NCBI GenBank assembly: GCA_003439945.1
Contig: QVRM01001405.1
Span: 1 to 64,000, forward strand
Source of the DNA: Dermanyssus gallinae
Taxonomy: Eukaryota > Arthropoda > Arachnida > Mesostigmata > Dermanyssidae
Length of the DNA: 64,000 nt
Direction of reading: 5' to 3'
The position numbers were made by a program, and so were the translations under genes. The notes beneath the pieces are model-generated. The model was given only the letters and a program-made list of their open reading frames with translations. It did no database searches and had not been told where the DNA came from. Numbering within the stretch: the stretch's first letter is position 1; every line of letters begins with the position of its first letter. Below are positions 56,901 through 64,000 of the stretch, in pieces.

Positions 56901-59162
56901 GGTTTGCCCTCAGGATGCTGTGGACATACCGGCAACCCTAGCTGTTGCTGTAGCATAGCGTTAAACAAAGCCTGTGCCTGCTGGGCGGCTATCTGATCCT
57001 TGGAAGCCTTACCAGCACCACTTTGATGACCTGGAGATGAACTCGTCGACCCGGCCGAAGTGGGTCGTTGGCTGTTCGGCGACTCGGCTTCGCGTTTCAC
57101 CTGCTCTGCCAGTTGGGCCATTTGAGCAATACGCGCCACGCGCTCTATGTTAGCCAGCTCCTCAAGTTCCTTTGCTTTTGCGCTTGAGTTGAGCTCAGGG
57201 CTGGACGGGGCATGACCATGTGGGCTAGGGGAATGACTCCGTCTTGTGGAAAGGTTTAACGATAATGCCGTCGGACTTGACGTGCGCGACCGGCTGCTGC
57301 CGAGGTTTGCTTCCTGGCTTTGACGCTCGTTGGTACTTGCATTGTGACTTTGGCTCGTAAAGGCTCTTGACGCATTGGCGTTTGGTGATAGTTGCTCTTG
57401 ACTCGGTGACGAAGACGATGCAGGAATTGTTGAAGGTTGAATTGTATCACAGTGGTTGGAACTATTTACAAGAGGGCCGGACTGCGGCGTCTCAGGCCGA
57501 ACTTCAGAGAGTGCGTTATTTGTGCATGAGGAGGGAAGCGGTGTCCGAAGGGGCTCAAGAAAAGACAAGATGGGCTCTTTCTCTCTTCCCACCCCCTGAA
57601 TGATTGCGGACACTGCCCGCCGCTCCAGCTGGGAGGCCTCATCATCGCCTAAGGAGAGCCCATGCTGGCCCGTCGCGTGACCTACGAACGACTTTGAAAA
57701 GCCAAACGATAGCTTGCACAAGAAACACATGAGAATAGGTCGTGCCGGCTGGGCCTGCTCTCCGTCTTGTAGGCTCTCCTGTAGGAACTGGGCAAGACTC
57801 CCGCTCAGCTGGGGCTCCTGGTCATTTTGCTGCACAGCGCGCGTTTTGCCGTTACGCGCGCGTACGCTAAATACACGATAGCTATGAACTAGTGGGGTGC
57901 AACGTTCGGCACCGGCAGCCCTAGTGCCAGTTGTTCCGTCTCCCGCCTCAGCTTTGTGAATATGATATGCGTTCACCACCTGCGGGATGGCGGGCTCAGC
58001 GCCTCGCGGCGGCGTCAACCCCCGGCCGTCAACGATTGCTCCCTCCTGTGACGGCAACGGCAGGGAGCTCGAATCTTCGGAGCTCTCGGAGTCGATGATA
58101 AACGCTGACCCATCAGGATTGTAGACGATACGCCCCGTGAAGGACTCAACGTCTGCGGGCGCCTGAGTTTGAGTCCGACTTTGGGGAGCCTGGCTGGGGC
58201 TGAGACTTTTGGTTAACGCCAGGCCAAGGTCCTGTTGTGCCCCCATAGCCAGGACACCTTCTTCAGGGGTCATATCGACTTCAGCGAGATCCGGATTAGC
58301 GGAATGAGGTAGCGGGCTTGAGGTTGCCTGCGGTCTCGTTACTGGGAGGCTTAGATCGAGCGAAGCCTGCTCGTTGCCTTGGCCTGAAACGTAAAAGAGA
58401 CAGTCTCGTTAACTACATCGTAATGAGCATACGCCGTTAGTTCTGCTCTCTATAGTATACACAAGATGACTCCTCCAGTAAGGGCGGCCAACACGGTGGA
58501 AGAAATCCGACGATTGTTGAAATCTCTGAAGCCATCACGCAGATGGCGGCGCCACGTTACCGTCGCTCTAGGAAACTTCAGACTTAAGCTCAGACCTGTG
58601 CTCTGCCTTCATGCCGTAAGAATAAGGAGTGCTCTATGCAATCGTGATGCGTCGCCTGAGTATCTCGTGCGCCCTACAGATTTCAACAACATCCTATCGC
58701 CTGAGGTCGGGCCTCTAACGTGCACGGAAGCACAACGGGAGCGTTATTAATGCAAAACTTTAACGCTGGTTTATAACTAGGAGGCCTGTGGATTTTAGTC
58801 GCAACTTCTAGCACTCCGTGTGTAGAGCTGTGCTGCAACTCAATTCAACCGCAGAGGCTCACAAATTACAAATCATTCAAAAACTTAGCTGCAAAATCAC
58901 CTTGTAAAATCTAGACTTAGGTTTTCTATAAGTTTATAATTAGTCTAAGGATTACCTCGTATCGGTTCTTGGACTAAGTTCATGCCAATTGTAAAAATAG
59001 GCTCGTAATAGAAACATAAAAAAGGCCTAGGCCGTCAGACCCTCGATTATCCGCAAACAATCGTACATTGTTTCTATTACCAGTCAATAAGCACGGTAAA
59101 TGTGCTGCCCATAATATACGTATGGGCTATGAATGGATAATACACTTACCAGTGTCGCACAT
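39536..59162 (-). CDS. zfh2: Zinc-finger homeobox protein zfh2 / ZFHX3-4 orthologue, whole gene model (9 exons)
   Basis: This is a very large nuclear DNA-binding transcription factor gene, assembled here from nine exons with canonical GT-AG junctions and consistent phases (coding total 10,476 bases with stop, 3491 residues). Seen: an N-terminal block [14 protein letters not shown], about 22 C2H2 fingers, and four homeodomains at about 2341-2400, 2652-2711, 2981-3040 and 3221-3280, with C2H2 fingers between and after homeodomains 2, 3 and 4. This order matches vertebrate ZFHX3/ZFHX4, which have four homeodomains; as I recall, Drosophila zfh2 has three. Family members act in neuronal differentiation and appendage patterning; that role is inferred here from homology. 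Three psi-KxE-type SUMO motifs (IKLE in the 54651-50774 exon, IKLE in the 50614-48825 exon, VKQE) and PLDLS suggest repression activity. Family identity is certain; the first exon and the exact C-terminus are less certain. Confidence 0.95.
40797..40964 (-). CDS. zfh2: zfh2 exon 8: acidic linker
   Basis: The acceptor GATTTCAG|GA joins the single overhanging G from exon 7 to give [20 protein letters not shown]. The exon encodes 56 residues of acidic linker between the finger after homeodomain 3 and homeodomain 4, ending [16 protein letters not shown]. The donor is AGACAAG|GTGAGC, phase 1. It has no recognisable domain, but phase agreement on both sides and the abrupt GC-rich coding composition support it. 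Confidence 0.85.
42970..43050. repeat. CAG/CAA triplet array in zfh2 intron 7
   Basis: Imperfect CAG/CAA/AGC repeats of about 80 bases, on the strand opposite to transcription. Confidence 0.85.
43330..43690. repeat. Degenerate RATG tetranucleotide array
   Basis: About 360 bases dominated by GATG, GAAT, GATA and GGTG steps. It gives long artificial SIHPSIH-type frames on the minus strand. Confidence 0.85.
43848..43874. repeat. (AT)n microsatellite in intron 7
   Basis: Uninterrupted, 27 bases. Confidence 0.9.
44199..44240. repeat. (AT)n microsatellite in intron 7
   Basis: Uninterrupted, about 42 bases. Confidence 0.95.
44574..44629. repeat. (AT)n microsatellite in intron 7
   Basis: About 56 bases with one AGAT step. 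Confidence 0.95.
44917..44980. repeat. (TA)n microsatellite in intron 7
   Basis: About 64 bases with one TTA step. Confidence 0.95.
46403..46753 (-). CDS. Candidate nested small membrane-protein frame in zfh2 intron 7
   Basis: This is a 116-codon minus-strand frame in complex, mostly non-repetitive sequence. A polar N-terminal half is followed by one strong hydrophobic segment ([20 protein letters not shown]) and a polar C-terminus, as in a single-pass membrane protein. No family is recognised and no promoter or poly(A) signal was identified; part of the hydrophobicity comes from GTC repeats. Confidence 0.2.
   Translation of the reverse strand: MLSAIYRVRYLRMLKLSFWLYLADRSMFGDEKFHTEILISSKKRQCLHQQAKKADKILCHVWHVFIGVISTFIMTLVVVVVGLVLVLYAPLVLYHLLSKVYDSSENVAPWCATSVC
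48407..48705 (-). CDS. zfh2: zfh2 exon 7: homeodomain 3 and following finger
   Basis: The acceptor TTTCCCCCAG|G completes an Arg codon. The exon encodes [20 protein letters not shown] and [17 protein letters not shown], homeodomain 3 at about 2981-3040. The finger [20 protein letters not shown] follows at about 3051-3072. The donor TCTAAGG|GTGAGT at 48406 leaves one base of a Gly codon. Reading past it runs into a short low-quality tail and a stop, which supports the splice. A 7.4 kb intron follows. Confidence 0.93.
48825..50614 (-). CDS. zfh2: zfh2 exon 6: end of homeodomain 1, homeodomain 2, two fingers
   Basis: The acceptor CTCCTCAG|GTA opens with [18 protein letters not shown], the recognition helix of homeodomain 1. 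The unusual WFRN, instead of WFQN, is shared with ZFHX family homeodomain 1. The frame stays open to the Met at 50374 used by automatic prediction, so that Met is internal. Homeodomain 2 ([20 protein letters not shown] ... [15 protein letters not shown]) spans about 2652-2711. Fingers are [20 protein letters not shown] (about 2735) and [20 protein letters not shown] (about 2885). A Pro-rich and polyQ segment precedes homeodomain 2, and VIKLEMP is a possible SUMO site. The donor is CCAAG|GTAAGC, leaving two bases. Confidence 0.97.
50774..54651 (-). CDS. zfh2: zfh2 exon 5: eleven zinc fingers, polyQ, start of homeodomain 1
   Basis: This is the largest exon (3878 bases, about residues 1090-2382). 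C2H2 fingers begin near residues 1105, 1169, 1255, 1287, 1329, 1357, 1477, 1519, 1617, 1732 and 1943. The family block [20 protein letters not shown] is at about 1819-1838. The finger [20 protein letters not shown] closes the finger array. Then follows a Gln/Ala/Met-rich region with two polyQ runs, the second (about 26 Q) directly abutting homeodomain 1 ([20 protein letters not shown]). The exon ends LPLK|GTAAGC in phase 0, splitting homeodomain 1. VKQE and IKLE are possible SUMO sites. Confidence 0.97.
54652..54762 (-). other. 111-base intron of zfh2, in frame and stop-free
   Basis: The donor is GTAAGC and the acceptor TTTACTATTTCAG. The intron is 37 codons long and has no stop in the reading frame, so a retained form would insert 37 residues without disrupting the protein. 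The inserted peptide ([17 protein letters not shown]...) is AT-rich toward its 3' half, unlike the flanking exons. Splicing is favoured because both sites are strong and the spliced frame runs from [10 protein letters not shown] to APSSES. Confidence 0.75.
54763..55388 (-). CDS. zfh2: zfh2 exon 4: cluster of zinc fingers
   Basis: The acceptor CTGTTCCAG|G completes the Arg codon and the frame continues [20 protein letters not shown]. The upstream stop-free frame begins with GTG (Val), so this is not a start. Fingers are [20 protein letters not shown] (about 935-957), [20 protein letters not shown] (about 991-1013) and [20 protein letters not shown] (about 1044-1066), preceded by a Cys-rich motif near 896. 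The exon ends CATCAAG|GTAAGC at 54763 with one base of a Gly codon. Confidence 0.94.
55523..56195 (-). CDS. zfh2: zfh2 exon 3: zinc fingers and polyglutamine
   Basis: The acceptor TTTCAG|GCAACC joins the split Gly codon and completes the finger [23 protein letters not shown], which is a strong check on the splice. A second finger, [20 protein letters not shown], lies at about 722-744. A polyglutamine run of about 21 residues, coded by mixed CAG/CAA, lies near residues 830-850. The exon ends at CTTAG|GTGAGC with two bases of an Arg codon. The intron to the next exon is 134 bases. Confidence 0.96.
56428..58383 (-). CDS. zfh2: zfh2 exon 2: N-terminal region with first zinc fingers
   Basis: The acceptor is TTTCAG|GCC and the donor CGAAAG|GTAAGG, leaving one base of a Gly codon. 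The frame is open upstream of the Met at 58273 back to the acceptor, so that Met is internal. It encodes about residues 5-656. The conserved ZFHX N-terminal block [17 protein letters not shown] lies near residue 85. A finger [20 protein letters not shown] (about 224-245) is followed by the family-specific stretch [21 protein letters not shown] finger [20 protein letters not shown] lies at about 591-611. A CVYC pair follows, and then the first half of a finger, [11 protein letters not shown], which is split by the intron. The middle is Ser/Gln-rich and probably disordered. Confidence 0.96.
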
Positions 59163-59307
59163 AGTCTCCAGCAGTTATCGAAGGTGTTGATGTGGTTCTT
59201 CTCCTGAGTTGAAGCGATATGCGCGCGACTTTCAGTCTTTTCTTCCTCATAGCAGGCTTGGAGATCACGGAAAACCAGGCAGCACGAGCTCCGAAACATA
59301 ACGGATA
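59150..59307 (-). CDS. zfh2: Proposed first coding exon of zfh2 (13 coding bases after 5'UTR)
   Basis: The next exon begins with two bases of a split codon, so the upstream exon must end with one overhanging base. A strong donor (CTG|GTAAGTG) lies at 59149. In the required phase the exon reads ATG TGC GAC ACT G, with the ATG at 59162-59160, an A at -3 and an in-frame TAA at 59177-59175. Joined to the next exon this gives [28 protein letters not shown] acceptor-like site at 59308-59309 could start the exon at 59307, so more 5' untranslated exons may lie further upstream. An alternative is that another upstream exon supplies the start. Confidence 0.5.
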
Positions 59308-62300
59308 CTGCAACAATACCAAAAATCAAAGAAGGGCATATTATAATACGAGGAATTGTGGCAGCGACCAGTAATGGCCGCCGTACTTCGTACCCTTAAA
59401 TCTGGTTAGCTTCTACATCCTAAATAGCATTGTTAATTATTCGCTAATCAGTATTGAACACTCGGCCAGAATGTCGACACGATAATAATATCGAAACACA
59501 CAGACATACAAACACTGTATATTGCTTATAAAGCGCCTTGTAATGTAAAGGTTTGTATGTCATAATGATTATGTTGTTGTTGTTGTTGTTGTTGTTGTTG
59601 CTGCTGCTGCTGATGATGATGCTGCTAATCACCATCATCATCAACATCATGTTACTATCAACCCGCCATCGGTTTAAAGCAGATGAAACTAAATGATGTT
59701 ATAAAAGACAATAACGGCGCCCACAATACTGTCAGCACTGTCGTGACCTGTGAAGTGCAAAGCAGGCAAAACTCGTAAAGTTCGTTCCCACACATCAAGG
59801 GAACCATACAACTGAACGTTAAGACGCAGTCAATATAATATTCGCGGCAACGGCGTAGCAACAACAGCAACAACAACAACTACAATAATACCACCACCAC
59901 CACACCAGAAAATCACCAATAAAAACAAACACTACTACGCCAAGGGTAACCATCACCGCAACGACCGAACGACGTGAACACTACTGGTGCACCGCCCAGC
60001 CAAAATGTTGAACAGTCGTGCCCAAGAGGCTTTGGGCCTCCTTGGGGTTTTCGTAGGGGAACGTGTGCTCTGTCAACCATCAAAGCCAGTCTATCGGCAC
60101 AGCTCTATAGGTTCGCTGTTTAGACACTGTTCTCCTCTATGCGCTACGGTGTATCCAGTGGCGAGTTTCAAAATGTGTTGGTGGTAAAAATGCCATTACT
60201 ATTTTTGCCCTAATTACTGTTAATTTCCGTATCTTCATTTAAACAAGCGTGTTGTTACACTCATTGATGTCGTTATTGCTGCTGCTGCTGCTGTTGCTAT
60301 TGGTCGAACTATGGATGTTTTTTTCTATTACTGCGGTTAAAATTCGGACCCACGATTCCCTGATGGCTCTATAACAACCTCGGTCGTCGTCATCGTGAGC
60401 TGCGGCATGTCTCTTGCCGCGGCTGTCTTCGTCATATTCTACGGCTTTTGTCATTACGACCGCGGTCCATCTGAGTTTCCCCGTCATCATCCTCACCACC
60501 ACCACCACCATCATCTTCTTGTTCTTAGTATTCACTGTCAGAGATGATGAGACTCCTCGTTGTTCCACTATTTGGATTCGACCCATCGAATTGATCGTCG
60601 GTTGTCGTCGATTGGATTGGCTTTAGCTTGCCTTCATCAGGCGGTTTGAGCTGGCCGGCTGGCGCGACGCGAGAGCATCGTAAGTAACGACACCGTAGAC
60701 AGAGGCAAGGGAACGGCTAGAAACCGTCCATCTTCCCCGTTAACCGCCCACGCAATCCAAAAGAGCTAAAACGTCGTAAGAGTCTTAGCGCTGCGTGCTC
60801 CACTGCTATCTCGTCTCGTGACGACGACCATCAGATCACAAGAGCAGCAACAACAACAACAACAGCAACAACAACGGCGACAGACGACGCCCGTCTGGTG
60901 GCAGCGATCGTGGACAAGACGCCATTGTAAACGCTGGTCGTTGACAGCTAAATAGATGAATAGATGAATTGATTAATATATCGATGAAGAGTGAATGCAT
61001 TAATAGATGAACGGGTGAGCGAACGGAACGCAACCAACGTCAGCGCGATACAGCAGCAGCCACTGTTTAATTCAGTGTCAGCTCGCGGTGTTGTCAGCAG
61101 CTATCCCAAGTAAAACTCACCCTCGCGACCACCATTTCTTACGTCCTCACAGCGCGCAGGGTTAAGTGAGGTAAACAGCGGTCCATCTCCTCAAGCCTCA
61201 TCTTCCTCTCTCTCTGTCTCCCTCTTAAGTTGCGGTTCAACTGCTACAGGTGCATCAAGTACAGCATTGCAATTTAGCTGCTAAAATGCTGGCTAATCGA
61301 TGGGACTAGTGTCTCCTGAACTTGAATACCAGTCAATCAGTCCAACACGCTGTCTCCGATCAGATCAGCGCGCCGAGCAAAGAGCCCGATCGGTGTACGA
61401 CGTGGCACATACACGAAGAGTTGAAAACCAACGCACATGGCAACGTAGAAGTAAGAAACGCGTCACTTATTCTTCGGCGTGCATCTGCATCTAAACACGT
61501 TCGCAAGTACGCACGCACGCACGCCTGCATGCATGTGCGTGTCTATTTGTGCGCCTGTACAGTGACTCGATCGGTGGATTGATACAATCCAGTGAAGAGA
61601 CAGCTGCGCGAGTTGTTTGGTTATAATGTGTGGGCGTTCCGCTACGCCAATTGGTCATCAACTATAGGCGCACGCGGCTAGCTCCGATGGCGATGCGCAA
61701 TGACAACAACAACAGGCAACAACAACAACAACAACAGGCAACAACAACAACAACGGCCTGCACATGTCAATTATATTATTCAGCATTAGCAAATACAACG
61801 TCGCCATCATCAACAATAACAACAACAACAACAACACGGTCATTATCTGCAACAGCAGCAACACATATGAGATCATATGCGGTTACTACAGACAGACGAG
61901 CAGAATAGTTTCGAAGAGCACGTGCCCCGTACTGTACGGTGTATTCTGGTGATTCTGATACAAGACCCGTGGTGGTCAAATACTGATGAATTCACACTGA
62001 CGCAACCAAATAAGAATTGATTAGATGTAGATACGTATGCACGTGGACATGCGTATGCCGCAAAAAGACTAGAAGCCAAACAAAGCTAGTGATTGTAATG
62101 ATTGAAGCGACAATGTTCTACCAATTGTGATACTAGTAGCGTTTGTCTTGTTGCAGGTTACGGCGACGACTGCGGCGGCGGCGCCATTAAAGCAAATCTT
62201 TGCCGACTTTTTTCGAACACGGTTACCCCGCCGTCGGCGCGGTTGAATGGGCAGAAACAGTAGCAGCAACAACAGCAGCATCAGCACGAGAGCATGAAGG

Positions 62301-62570
62301 CCATTGACACTCTTATCAGCCGGCTGTCAGATAGCCTCCGCTGGCCTGTTTGCTGGTAGCTGATTATTACTGTTCATTTGCTTCGACAAACGAATATGGC
62401 TGTACAGATAAACCGACCAACGACGTCTCGTCAGCGAATTCGCGAAGATCAGTACAATAGAGCCAGCAACAACAAGCAACAACTGATTTTTCGGAAGCCA
62501 TCTCACCGTCAGCAACGTTCGAACGTATTCGTCTCCGCGATACAACGGTGACGTCTACGGTAATAAATGC

Positions 62571-62574
<4 letters not shown>
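59308..62574. other. Region upstream of zfh2, no gene recognised
   Basis: It contains GTT/CTG triplets at 59573-59612, ACC/ATC at 59640 and 60495-60515, CAA at 60845-60878 and 61703-61860, and CA-type short repeats near 61505-61535. It may include untranslated exons and promoter of zfh2, but no core promoter motif was identifiable. Confidence 0.4.

Positions 62575-62604
<30 letters not shown>
62575..62604. repeat. (AT)n microsatellite
   Basis: Uninterrupted, about 30 bases; a second interrupted array follows at 62654-62681. Confidence 0.9.
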
Positions 62605-62609
<5 letters not shown>

Positions 62610-62912
62610 ATTTTTTTATACATATTTATGTATGTATACAGATGTATGTAAGTATATATACATATATATATATATATATTTTATACACTCATGTATGTTT
62701 ATATGTGTATACATATATAGGCTAATTATAGTTGTATAATGTACAATAAAATGGTCTGTTGTTCTTTGTGCATATGTATCGGGCACGCCGCTGTGGCCAG
62801 CCGAATATATGTTTGCCAGCAGCAGTAGCTACAGCAGCAGTAAACATGGCAGCATCAGCAACTACAATGCGACCACACACGCTAGAGAATAGAGGTGACT
62901 GGGCTACGTATG

Positions 62913-62916
<4 letters not shown>

Positions 62917-62947
<31 letters not shown>
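62917..62947. repeat. (TA)n microsatellite
   Basis: Uninterrupted, about 31 bases. Confidence 0.9.
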
Positions 62948-62951
<4 letters not shown>

Positions 62952-63559
62952 GCTTGCGGCAGCTGCCATAACCAGACAGAGAGTAGGCAGACATACACAG
63001 AGACAAAGGGCCGTCGGCGAACTGGTCACTTAGCTCGGTCATTCCCCATTGAGATGTGTTTCTTTCTATTCTTCTTCTTCTCCTCCTATGTTTCCCTGCC
63101 TGCGGCGGCGTACCGACCGCTGCCACCGTGTTCTTCTTGTACTCTCCTGCTCTTCTCTGCAGGTGCCTTTCTTTCACGCGACCCCCGCCCGCACCTCCAA
63201 GTTGTCCCTGGCTCTGGCCGCTCGATGCTTGCCAGCCGGCCGGGTGACCGCAACGTGTTGCGTAATTACGACAACAATTAATATCGAACAAGCAGCACTG
63301 ACTGGGCGCGCCGCTGCGGCTTCTCAAGATCAGGTTCACTTACAGCCGAAGCAGAAATGGAACGACGTAAAAACAACGACAACGAAGACGCCCCCGCCGC
63401 CGCCTTCGCTAAGTGATCCGCGTTTTTTCCATTCCGCTGTTCGTTATTCCCCCGTTCAGCTCCCGGGGAGCTCCCTAACTTACCCCTCGGCGGCATATCA
63501 CCACGACTAACGCGATGCGGCAACAGCCCACCAAATTGAACGACTGACCCCTTTTCCCC

Positions 63560-63990
63560 TTTCCCGACGAACATTGCGCGCATGGAACACGGTGTTGAAC
63601 GCGCGCCCTCCATGCGGCTACTTTTGTCGACCCGATGTGCACCCAAGCCCCGGGCCGTCCTCCTGGCTCAGATGCGACCTGACCTTAGTACCTACCCTCT
63701 AGGAGGAGTGTCCCTACTCCCTTCTCCTGCGGGTCGTCCTAGACCTGCAGCAGTGCCCCGTGCCCCGTAGCGGCGAATCGCTCGCTCCCGGTGGACACGC
63801 GCGGCCTCGACCTCTCGACACGCATTCGTCGCGACGCGGACGGGCTCGCAGAAGAAGGCGCGAGCGATGCTCCCTCATCCAGTGCGCTCCGATCCCTACA
63901 AGACAAGCCGGCCGTCTCTCGTCCTGAGTACAGCGGCTCGGGCGGCGTGAGCGCCAATGATCAAACCAGCTAGCCAGACACGGGAATGGT
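63560..63990. other. GC-rich, CpG-dense complex block
   Basis: It has no simple repeats and looks compositionally like coding sequence or a CpG-rich promoter. Open frames on both strands are interrupted and show no recognised domain. It may be an exon or 5' region of a neighbouring gene beyond the window. Confidence 0.3.
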
Positions 63991-64000
63991 CACGGCAGTC

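Noticed and set aside
58466..58750. 94-codon plus-strand frame in zfh2 intron 1
   Set aside because: No motif, opposite strand, and no splice or promoter signal; most likely chance.

Overview
The window is eukaryotic nuclear DNA. It has spliced GT-AG exons, introns of 0.1 to 7.4 kb, degenerate non-LTR retrotransposon pieces, tRNA-derived SINEs and a very high density of microsatellites. The single confident gene is a zfh2/ZFHX3/ZFHX4-type zinc-finger homeobox gene on the minus strand. The protein looks metazoan and protostome-like. An arthropod, possibly a chelicerate such as a mite, is my best guess, but the sequence does not settle the taxon.

Gene layout (minus strand, 5' to 3'): a proposed start exon near 59307-59150, then coding exons 58383-56428, 56195-55523, 55388-54763, 54651-50774, 50614-48825, 48705-48407, 40964-40797 and 40608-39536. 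All junctions are GT-AG and all phases agree. With the proposed start the joined frame encodes 3491 residues, comparable to vertebrate ZFHX3/4. It carries about 22 C2H2 zinc fingers, four homeodomains (about residues 2341-2400, 2652-2711, 2981-3040 and 3221-3280), long polyglutamine tracts, possible SUMO motifs and a CtBP-type PLDLS motif. The 7.4 kb intron between homeodomains 3 and 4 is filled with simple repeats.

Positions 1-39000 hold no gene I can name. They contain dozens of (AT)n arrays, long imperfect CAA/CAG, GTT, GTA, ATC and GAT triplet arrays, at least three pieces of one degraded LINE family (24.0-26.0 kb plus, 28.35-29.2 kb minus), the 3' end of another retroelement (29.4-29.9 kb), a reverse-transcriptase fragment (1885-2214 minus) and three copies of a tRNA-derived SINE (10153, 13486 and an inverted copy at 13671-13834). 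Two perfect hairpins (8014-8046, 21577-21619) and a 24-bp minisatellite (about 5811-5932) stand out.

Positions 59310-64000, upstream of the gene, are again repeat-rich and end in a GC-rich block without simple repeats. Most open frames outside the zinc-finger gene are by-products of triplet repeats. Three with some coding character (5024-5341 plus, 34839-34928 plus, 46403-46753 minus) are reported only as weak candidates.
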